Positions 1 to 4,765 of a stretch of 6,210 nucleotides of DNA are shown piece after piece (the stretch's first letter is position 1; each line of letters opens with the position of its first letter). The translations under genes and the position numbers were made by a program. The DNA is taken from contig JAJYAB010000111.1 in the NCBI GenBank assembly GCA_021779775.1, positions 1 to 6,210 of the forward strand, in the 5' to 3' direction. The notes under the pieces are model-generated. The model was given only the letters and a program-made list of their open reading frames with translations. It was not told the DNA's origin and ran no database searches. This stretch comes from Actinomycetes bacterium. GTDB lineage: Bacteria > Actinomycetota > Acidimicrobiia > Acidimicrobiales > UBA8190.

Positions 1-946
1 GGGCGACCCTTGTGGCCGGTGACGAGCTGACCGGCTGTCGGGCTGGAGAGGAACGTGAACACTTCGTCCCTCGCGTTGCGCAGGTGCGTCGCTGCGGCAA
101 CGCCACCGTCGAGCTCGATGTTGTCGGCCAACAGGTCAAGACACTCGAGTGCGCCGGCGAGGTCCCGTTCCGCCCACGCGTTGGCGAAGAGCGTCTCCAA
201 GTCGGCAACCGCCTCGTCGACGATGCGGGACGGCACCCGGTCGCTGTAGCGCAGGAGCTTCACCACCGCCCGGCTGAGGTGCCACAGGCAGCGTTGACGG
301 GGCACGGCGGCGAACCGCTCGCCAGACATCACCCCCTGCCCGCTCACCGGTTCCGTCGAAGAGCAGCACCGGGACACCACAGATGTCTCTGCGAGGAGCG
401 ATCCGCCGGGGTGCGTGGTTGATGACGTCACGGCGGATGGTGCGAGCGGACACCGAGACGCCGCCGACCTCTGCCATGAGCCGCGCTGCCTTCGCATAGG
501 CGACCTCGACCGCCAGTGCCGCGGTCGCCTTCGACAACCCGTCAGTCCGTCGCTGGCGGGGGGCGAGACCGAGCAGCTGTGAGATCGGCGAGAACCTGGT
601 CTTTGTGCGATCGGCAGTAGATCATCTTCGAGGCCACCTTGATCTGGCCGACCTGACTCGTCAACCCGCGTTGGCGGACTTGGGTGCCCCGGCGACGGAA
701 CCCCTGGCGGGACCCACATTCCGGACATGCCCAGGGCGCGGTGATCTGTCCCTCGTCGGTGACCGGCATGCCGAAGGGCCCGCACACCTCGGTCACCAGC
801 TCTGCGACCATCGCCTCGATCGCCGAGGCGATCAGGGCCGCTGGCGCCGTTCGGGCGAGCTCGACCGCGGCTCGTTCCAAATCGTCGATCCCGACCAGCT
901 CGTCGAGTGCAACGGTCACGGTCCGTGTAAGTTCCAGTGTCGGCAA
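1..946 (-). pseudogene. Decayed DDE transposase, ISKra4/UPF0236(ISLre2)-like, incomplete at left edge
   Basis: Three pieces in sequence order make one transposase. The N-terminal piece (TTG start at 946) is helical, then has a Cys pair in 'CPECGSRQGFRRRG' and a 'LTSQVGQIK' strand ending near 'MIYCRS', as in the N-terminal zinc-binding domain of these transposases. Near 601-607 a one-base indel shifts the frame; the homologous text resumes as 'TRFSPISQLLGLAPRQRR' and runs into 'AYAKAARLMAEVGGVSVS', the helix-turn-helix, then 'VPVLLFDGTG' with the first catalytic Asp. Near 310-345 the frame changes again, and the text resumes at 'VPRQRCLWHLSRAVVKLLRY' and continues open to base 1. Intact relatives have several dozen residues between these two motifs, including the second catalytic Asp, so an internal deletion is inferred here. 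The gene is surely inactive. Family assignment between ISKra4 and ISLre2/UPF0236 is uncertain; a transposase of this fold is likely. Confidence 0.82.
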
Positions 947-951
947 CGGGG

Positions 952-959
952 CTCCTCTT
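952..959 (-). promoter_or_regulatory. Ribosome binding site of the decayed transposase
   Basis: On the minus strand AAGAGGAG lies 5 nt before the TTG codon at 946-944. This strong Shine-Dalgarno match decides the TTG start, for which no ATG competes nearby. Confidence 0.6.
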
Positions 960-973
960 GCTCAACAGGTGTG

Positions 974-1345
974 ATGAGCCTCGTTGCCTACCACGATCCG
1001 AACTACACGCGTGTCATCTCACCGCCCTGCTACCGACTATTCATCTCGTTTCTGTTCGACAATTGGCCACTGCGCAGACTCTACGGTATTTCTCGAGAAT
1101 ACAACTACCAGCATTTCGCAGGTGGCAGGGACCGAATCTTTCGAGTCGTAGGACGACTGCGAGACGACGTGTACTTTGATGGGCGATATTGGGACAACGT
1201 GATCGTCCAAATTGATCGCGATGATTGGGAAGAAGGGATGGGTCGAAAGATTGCCCATCGAGTTGAGCTTGCGCGGAAGGGGAGGGCAAATCTAGATGAC
1301 GGCGGTAATTCGAGACGGTACTGGGCCAGAGCTACGTCATCATAG
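974..1345 (+). pseudogene. C-terminal fragment of a GNAT-family N-acetyltransferase
   Basis: The frame from about 971/974 to the TAG at 1343-1345 encodes about 123 residues. It contains 'FLFDNWPLRRLYG', then 'EYNYQHFAGG', then 'GRLRDDVYFDGRYWDNVIV' and 'DRDDWEE'. This order (hydrophobic helix with NWPLRKLY, N-x-x-F, G-x-L-R-x-x-x-Y-x-D-G-x-x-WD) is the C-terminal half of GNAT acetyltransferases that act on small molecules or proteins using acetyl-CoA. The N-terminal half, with the acetyl-CoA pyrophosphate loop, is missing. The open frame continues leftward to 605 but is only an antisense shadow of the transposase there. No good ribosome binding site precedes GTG 971 or ATG 974. Loss of the 5' half beside the transposase suggests that the element inserted into or deleted part of this gene. 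The last ~25 residues do not look like the usual family end. Confidence 0.72.
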
Positions 1346-1439
1346 CGATGGTTTAGAATTGATCCGAGATGGCAGCGTGCATTTACCGATCGGACAAGGC
1401 GCCCGCAGTTATACGGTGAAGATCGCGATCGCTATGTGA
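1296..1439 (+). CDS. Small hypothetical ORF, 47 residues, doubtful
   Basis: ATG at 1296-1298, TGA at 1437-1439. A purine-rich GGAAGGGGAGGG stretch lies about 9-20 nt upstream, so translation is possible. It overlaps the end of the acetyltransferase fragment by 50 nt in another frame. The product contains 'RDGTGPELR' and 'LIRDGSVHLPIGQGARSY'; no family is recognised, no signal peptide or membrane segment is seen. Its stop is one base away from the stop of the convergent small membrane gene. It could equally be a remnant of a longer reading frame or chance. Confidence 0.25.
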   Translation: MTAVIRDGTGPELRHHSDGLELIRDGSVHLPIGQGARSYTVKIAIAM

Positions 1440-1440
1440 C

Positions 1441-1692
1441 TCATGCTGCAAGGCCAAAGTACACGATGACAGAAAGCGCTAGGCCAATGGTCAGCGCTGC
1501 CGATTGGATACGGACGTGACTCCTCCAGAACAGGGCAGTAGCCGTCGCACTCAGGAGTGCTGTGACCGCTGCTGCTGGCGGGACCACATCGACAAGCAAG
1601 AGCCCAAGACCTGCACCGAGGAAAAACCATAGCGAACCCCGGCTCGCGAGAGACCTGAATGGTCGTCTATGCTGTAGCACAACTTGGCTCAT
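1441..1692 (-). CDS. Small hypothetical membrane protein, 83 residues
   Basis: The ATG at 1692-1690 is preferred to the upstream TTG at 1767 because GAGGG lies three bases before it (close but usable) and because the hydrophobic part follows after a short basic N-terminus ('QHRRPFRSLASRG'). Three hydrophobic stretches are visible: about residues 20-35 ('WFFLGAGLGLLLVDVV'), 38-55 ('AAVTALLSATATALFW') and 64-82 ('AALTIGLALSVIVYFGLAA'), the second and third separated by the polar 'RSHVRIQS'. A three-pass inner membrane protein with a cytoplasmic, positively charged N-terminus is inferred. No family is recognised. It sits in an AT-richer stretch (about 965-1820) unlike its GC-rich flanks, suggesting a different origin. 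Confidence 0.5.
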   Translation of the reverse strand: MSQVVLQHRRPFRSLASRGSLWFFLGAGLGLLLVDVVPPAAAVTALLSATATALFWRSHVRIQSAALTIGLALSVIVYFGLAA

Positions 1693-1824
1693 CGTCCCTC
1701 TTTTCGTGGCATGGACAACTTGGGAGCCGAATATCCCTGAAGCCCCTGTACTTAGTTGAAGTGGCAACGGCTTCGCGTGACCTCAGAACTGAGCCATCGG
1801 CTCTCTAGCCCCAAATATAACGCG

Positions 1825-2049
1825 ACAACTGCGTGGGTGTCGATCTACATCGACGTGGTGACCTGGGAGCGCCTCGCCGAAACCTGCGGCCAATACCTCA
1901 CCCAGGGACGCCAGGTGGCCGTCAGCGGGCGGCTCGACTACCGCGAGTGGGCCGACGCCAAGGGTGCCCGGCGCTCCCGCCACGAGATCGTCGCTGCGGG
2001 GGTTGACTTCCTCGCCCAGCCGAAGACCAGAGAAGGCGAAGCCGGGTAG
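1825..2049 (+). pseudogene. C-terminal fragment of a single-stranded DNA-binding protein
   Basis: The frame ending in TAG at 2047-2049 reads 'YIDVVTWERLAETCGQYLTQ' followed by 'GRQVAVSGRLDYREW', then 'HEIVAAGVDFL'. This is the second half of the bacterial SSB OB-fold: strand with V-x-(W/F), the helix A-E-x-C-x-Q-Y-L, the G-R-x-V-x-V-x-G-R-L strand, and the closing V-x-F-L. The first ~50 residues (usually starting near 'GRLTRDPEL' and the first strands) are absent; the in-frame codons upstream of about 1825 do not resemble SSB and fall in AT-richer DNA. The acidic C-terminal tip typical of housekeeping SSB is also missing, so the parent was probably an accessory SSB paralogue of the plasmid/ICE kind. 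No credible start codon precedes it; a TTG at 1756 opens the frame but lacks support. Confidence 0.75.
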
Positions 2050-2060
2050 GCCACGCAGGA

Positions 2061-2090
2061 GTAGGGGGCCGGGTGGCTCCGGCCCCCTAC
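2061..2090 (+). terminator. Strong hairpin, probable terminator after the SSB fragment
   Basis: A perfect 12-bp stem, GTAGGGGGCCGG (2061-2072) pairing with CCGGCCCCCTAC (2079-2090), closes a 6-nt GTGGCT loop. It starts 12 nt after the SSB stop. The following TTACCTACCT is only weakly T-rich, so termination may need factors; the hairpin reads equally on either strand. Confidence 0.7.
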
Positions 2091-2108
2091 TTACCTACCT
2101 ACGCCGCT

Positions 2109-2136
2109 GCGTACCAGCGTAGATACGCTGGTACGC
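2109..2136. repeat. Perfect 12-bp inverted repeat, possible operator
   Basis: GCGTACCAGCGT (2109-2120) and ACGCTGGTACGC (2125-2136) are exact reverse complements around AGAT. It lies between the SSB terminator and the toxin-antitoxin remnants. Its size and symmetry would suit an operator bound by a dimeric regulator such as an antitoxin, or a recombination site; no U-tract follows, so a second terminator is less likely. Confidence 0.6.
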
Positions 2137-2148
2137 CGACAGGTGCCA

Positions 2149-2211
2149 TGCAAGGACAACCTTGCCCGCTTCGCCGACGCGCTCCGAGAGCTCAACGCTC
2201 GCCTGCGCGTC
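2149..2211 (+). pseudogene. Short nucleotidyltransferase-like (MNT/AbiEii-type) remnant
   Basis: About 21 residues, 'KDNLARFADALRELNARLR' and neighbours, match the segment that in many actinobacterial toxin-antitoxin nucleotidyltransferases follows the catalytic Asp pair ('D-x-D-x-x-...-NL-x-R-L-x-x-AL-x-ELGARLR'). Neither the catalytic motif upstream nor the remainder downstream is visible in any frame. It may be a relic of a toxin-antitoxin nucleotidyltransferase gene; the match is short and made from memory of the family. Confidence 0.33.
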
Positions 2212-2257
2212 AGGACCCGGTTTCCTCCCACCTCGGGCTGTGATCCGACCAGGTACG

Positions 2258-2434
2258 ATGACGGGCGAGATGTCGTCGACCGAACCCCTCCCGACCAGCC
2301 ACGACGAGAGCCGGGATCTGCCCGTTCCCGAGCTTCTTCGCCGGGCCAGACCGCTCCCCCCGCCAGGCGACATGGTGATCGGCGACCTCACTGAGGAAGA
2401 AGGCGCCGCCTTCCTCGCCGCCTTGGAGGCGTGA
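2258..2434 (+). CDS. Antitoxin-like small protein upstream of a PIN toxin
   Basis: A protein of 58 residues (ATG 2258) or 54 (ATG 2270). It contains 'LPVPELLRRARPLPPPGDM' followed by 'VIGDLTEEEGAAFLAALEA' at the end. A short acidic, Ala/Glu-rich C-terminal helix is typical of antitoxins that wrap around a PIN-domain partner. Its TGA overlaps the GTG of the next frame by GTGA (2431-2434), the translational coupling usual for antitoxin-toxin pairs. A weak AGG lies 5 nt before ATG 2258; nothing better supports 2270. No DNA-binding motif (AbrB, RHH) is obvious. The antitoxin role is inferred from this overlap and the partner. Confidence 0.6.
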   Translation: MTGEMSSTEPLPTSHDESRDLPVPELLRRARPLPPPGDMVIGDLTEEEGAAFLAALEA

Positions 2435-2547
2435 CCGGCCCGCTGACACGCGACCCCATCGTCATTGACACCGACGTCTACGGCGCCGACCCGGACCCGC
2501 TGAGGCAGGAGACAGGCAGCCTCAGCCGGTCACGGTCATATAGATAA
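2431..2547 (+). pseudogene. Truncated PIN-domain (VapC-like) toxin
   Basis: GTG at 2431 opens a 38-residue frame ending in TAA at 2545-2547. Residues 9-20, 'PIVIDTDVYGAD', are the first beta strand of a PIN domain with its first metal-binding Asp. PIN toxins are about 130 residues and cut RNA; the other acidic residues are missing. After 'YGAD' the text becomes unrelated and overlaps the 3' end of the convergent membrane-protein gene, so the toxin was cut at roughly 2485-2500 and is inactive. This is the break point between the toxin-antitoxin remnant and the sigma-factor unit. Confidence 0.65.
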
Positions 2548-3238
2548 CAAGATCGAACGGGACGCATGTCCCAGTCGCCACACCTGGCGGGCCACCCTGT
2601 CCGCATACGGTGTTCCGCGCCCAGATCTGTTTGGTGCCCGGAGCGACAGCGGTGAAGGTGGCGTCGATGCTGCCGTCGGGGTTCAGGGTGTGGCCGGTTT
2701 CGTTCAGCACGTTGGAGCTTCCGTCGGCGACGTAGATGTTCATCCACGGGACGGGAGTGCCGCCGGAAACCGTCGGCTCCGGGGCCAGTGCGACGGTGAT
2801 GTCGGTGCCGACGGGGACCGTGTAGTGCTGGCCGTCCGACGCGTTGGTGAGAGCGAGGGGCGGCGGGACGACAGTGGTCGTGGTGGTGGGTGCCGCCGTG
2901 GTCGTCGTGGTGGGCGCCACCGTGACCGGCACCGAAGACGGCGCGACCACCGGAACGGTGGTGGTCGTGGTGGGAGCCGGGGCGACGGTGGTCGACGTTG
3001 TCGCCGACACGCCGGTGTCCACCAGCGGGATCGTGGGGTTCGCTTTGGTGCTGGTGGGGATGCTCGAACCGCCCAGCGCGGCGGCGGCCACACCGCCACC
3101 GCCGCCGATCACCACGACAGCCGCCGCAGTAGCGACCACGATGCGGGTGCGGCGCAGCTTGCGGCTTCTGCGTGCCACCTCCGCTCGGGCCTCTAGGCCG
3201 AACGGCGGCGGGTTCGGGTCGTCGAGATGCTCAAACAT
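2522..3238 (-). CDS. Single-pass membrane protein with Thr-rich stalk, partner of the ECF sigma factor
   Basis: 238 residues from ATG 3238, chosen because it overlaps the sigma stop (ATGTTTGA) and has GAAGGAG 12 nt upstream; ATG 3268 would add ten residues and overlap by 38 nt. Residues 1-32 are cytoplasmic and end in a basic cluster ('RRSRKLRRTR'). Residues 33-56 form a hydrophobic Val/Ala/Gly segment. Residues ~75-130 are a low-complexity Thr/Pro/Val stalk. Residues ~130-238 look like an extracellular beta-sandwich ('YTVPVGTDITVAL'), with a Cys pair near the end that may form a disulfide. An anti-sigma role is inferred from coupling to the sigma gene and the topology; the zinc-binding HxxxCxxC motif of ZAS anti-sigma factors is absent, so it may instead be an envelope sensor or target of the sigma factor. 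Confidence 0.8.
   Translation of the reverse strand: MFEHLDDPNPPPFGLEARAEVARRSRKLRRTRIVVATAAAVVVIGGGGGVAAAALGGSSIPTSTKANPTIPLVDTGVSATTSTTVAPAPTTTTTVPVVAPSSVPVTVAPTTTTTAAPTTTTTVVPPPLALTNASDGQHYTVPVGTDITVALAPEPTVSGGTPVPWMNIYVADGSSNVLNETGHTLNPDGSIDATFTAVAPGTKQIWARNTVCGQGGPPGVATGTCVPFDLVIYMTVTG
2862..3008 (-). repeat. Low-complexity Thr/Val/Pro codon repeats in the stalk
   Basis: Irregular repeats of GTGGTCGTGGTGG on the plus strand encode runs such as 'APTTTTT' on the minus strand. Repeats of this kind are prone to length change between strains without altering the fold on either side. Confidence 0.6.
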
Positions 3239-3770
3239 GTCCGTGTTCGTCTCCTTCGCCGTGGCCATGCAGCTGCTGCAGCCTGGCCAGCCCCCGGTGG
3301 ATGTGCTGTTTGGCAGTGCCCGGCGAGACTCCCATCGTCGTCGCCGTGTCGTTCTGGCTCAGATCGGCGAAGTAGCGCAGGACCACAGCGTCGCGTTGGC
3401 GGCGTGGGAGGCCGCGCAGCTCGCGGACGAGATCGAGGCGTTCGACGGCAGAACCTTCTCCGTCAGAACCGGATGCCTCAGACTCCTGCGCCATCGCCCC
3501 TGAGGCAGCGGGCCGGCGGCGACGCTGGTTGCGCCGCCAGAGATCCAGAGCCTGGTGGGCAGCCACCGTCGTCACCCACGCTGCCCGGTCGCCGGTGACC
3601 CGATCCCACCGCTGCTCGATCCGGGCGAGCGTCTCGAGCGCCACATCCTCCGCGTCTTCCCGGTCACCGAGGATCCGAAACGCCGTCGAGTACGCCTGCC
3701 GGGCCAAGCCCGCGAACGCTGCATCGAACCCACCGCCGTCTCCGAACCCATCGCCGTCTCCGTTCGCCAT
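3231..3770 (-). CDS. ECF/SigE-type RNA polymerase sigma factor
   Basis: 179 residues from ATG 3770; a TTG at 3818 would add 16 residues but the ATG is preceded by purine-rich GAGGGTAGAGAAG and suits the family length. Region 2 spans about residues 14-80, with 'ILGDREDAEDVALETL' (core-binding) and 'AAWVTTVAAHQALDLWRR' (-10 recognition). A variable Ser/Glu linker covers ~87-108. Region 4 spans ~109-165 with 'LPRRQRDAVVLRYFADLS' and the helix-turn-helix 'MGVSPGTAKQHIHRGLARL' that reads the -35 element. It directs transcription of a small regulon, and is first in a two-gene unit with the overlapping membrane protein, the layout of sigma with membrane-bound regulator. The His-rich tail ('HGHGEGDEHGHV') is unusual and might bind metal. 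Whole and well preserved among broken neighbours. Confidence 0.92.
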   Translation of the reverse strand: MANGDGDGFGDGGGFDAAFAGLARQAYSTAFRILGDREDAEDVALETLARIEQRWDRVTGDRAAWVTTVAAHQALDLWRRNQRRRRPAASGAMAQESEASGSDGEGSAVERLDLVRELRGLPRRQRDAVVLRYFADLSQNDTATTMGVSPGTAKQHIHRGLARLQQLHGHGEGDEHGHV

Positions 3771-3871
3771 CACTTCTCTACCCTCTTTCACGAACGGCAG
3801 GGGGTGTTTCGTTGACAAGCCGACGCGATTTCCCTCCTACCTGCTGTTTCGTCCACGCTCCGCCGGTGGCA

Positions 3872-3909
3872 CCACCAGACGACCCCGGCGATACGCGGGT
3901 GTCTGGTGG
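3872..3909. other. Stem-loop in the gap upstream of the sigma gene
   Basis: CCACCAGAC (3872-3880) pairs exactly with GTCTGGTGG (3901-3909); inside, ACCC (3882-3885) pairs with GGGT (3897-3900) past one bulged G, leaving an 11-nt loop. It lies between the end of the repeat-protein fragment and the sigma gene, both on the minus strand, so a terminator or leader structure is possible. No T-run follows on either side. Confidence 0.4.
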
Positions 3910-3952
3910 CCGGTGCATGACAGCAGGCAGCTGGTTCACCTGTGCGGCCGCC

Positions 3953-3982
3953 TCAGATGAACGCAGTCGGTTCAGATGAACG
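3953..3982. repeat. 11-bp direct repeat, period 19
   Basis: TCAGATGAACG occurs at 3953-3963 and 3972-3982. The second copy contains the stop codon of the repeat-protein fragment (TCA at 3972-3974 on the plus strand); the first lies just downstream of that stop. A small local duplication is the simplest explanation. Confidence 0.5.
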
Positions 3983-4271
3983 GGGCCCCGAAACTGTAGA
4001 GCTGCTGACCCGAGTCGACCTCTTCGTAGCCGCCGCCGGAAGGAAGCGCGGCGAGGCCGACGACAGGCAGTTGCACCGCACCAGCCCCGGGTTCGGAACC
4101 GTAGAACGGGGCGCCGAACGCGTAGATGCCACCGTCGGACCCCACCTCCCAGTACCCGCCGGTAGCCGGATCGGCCGCCATCCCGACAACCGGCGCGTTG
4201 ATGGACCGGCCGCCCATCGACCCGTAGAACGGCGCGTTCCCGAACGCGAAAACCCCGCCATCAGACGCCAC
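3972..4271 (-). pseudogene. C-terminal fragment of a secreted SDGG/APFYGS repeat protein
   Basis: 99 residues with two repeats of about 43-45 residues and the start of a third. The first reads 'SDGGVFAFGNAPFYGSMGG' then 'NAPVVGMAADPATGGYWEV'; the second 'SDGGIYAFGAPFYGS' and 'LPVVGLAALPSGGGYEEV'; the last shortened one ends at 'YSFGAPFI'. These repeats occur in long secreted proteins of Acidimicrobiia and related actinobacteria, probably as beta-propeller blades. The fragment starts abruptly: an in-frame TGA sits at 4274-4272 directly before the first GTG, and text upstream in any frame lacks the repeat. N-terminal repeats, catalytic or anchor domain and signal peptide are therefore lost, and the fragment is probably not expressed as a secreted protein. 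Confidence 0.78.
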
Positions 4272-4274
4272 TCA

Positions 4275-4752
4275 GGAGTGGCGGGAGAAGCGAGCCCCAG
4301 ACGGAGGGGGAGACGGACGGGCAAACGCCCCCGGTCCTCGGGCATCCGCAAGGTCCTCTCGTGCTCGGGGCAGCCGGCGCGGTGCGCCTCGCAGCGGGAG
4401 GCATGCGTCTCGGCTGCGACGGACAGCAGCGCTCGGGCGAGCGGCCGGAGGGCGCCGGGTGGTGGAGGTTCGACGGCGCAGCGTCGGTGAGTGGACGGTG
4501 CCCTCGGATCATCGGACGTATCGCGTCCGGGGAGTGCCGGGCGCTCACCGTCACGGCGAGCACCTTCGCCACCGGTGGGAGTCTGTGCTCGTCGTCGGTC
4601 GCGTTGCGGACGGTAGGAGCCGGCATCAGCATGACGCTCTGGGTCCGCGCCCACGGCTTGGTGGGTCTGCGGATGGCGGGGGTCGCCAGCAACTCCATCT
4701 TGCGGATGGTGACGGCGCGTCTCGCGCCGGCGCGCTGCTACACGGGCCGGCG
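4275..4752. other. No gene recognised between two gene fragments
   Basis: About 480 bases of GC-rich DNA in which several long frames are open on both strands, as expected from the base composition. None gives recognisable domains or a convincing start. The minus-strand frame from 4698 ('MELLATPAIRRPTKPW...') follows the replication-relaxation stop and could be the remnant of a downstream gene, but it has no family likeness. A perfect 12-bp palindrome, CGCGCCGGCGCG, lies at 4723-4734. Confidence 0.4.
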
Positions 4753-4765
4753 TCACTTGCCGGCC
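4745..4765 (-). terminator. Weak hairpin at the end of the replication-relaxation gene
   Basis: GGCCGGC (4745-4751) and GCCGGCC (4759-4765) form a 7-bp stem around a 7-nt loop that holds the stop codon. No T-tract follows. A terminator role is only possible. Confidence 0.25.

Noticed and set aside
605..973. Long plus-strand frame leading into the acetyltransferase fragment
   Set aside because: This part is antisense to the recognisable transposase N-terminus and has no family likeness; only the part after about 971 is real.
2095..2391. 98-residue minus-strand frame across the palindrome and antitoxin
   Set aside because: No family likeness and it is antisense to the better supported antitoxin; it lacks a convincing ribosome binding site.
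2690..3503. Plus-strand frames rich in Gly/Arg or Val/Gly
   Set aside because: They are antisense readings of the Thr-rich stalk and the sigma gene, produced by the repetitive codons.
3811..3870. ECF-type autoregulated promoter for the sigma gene
   Set aside because: GAAAC-like and CGT-like elements can be found on the minus strand but not at the usual 16-17 bp spacing, so no promoter is claimed.
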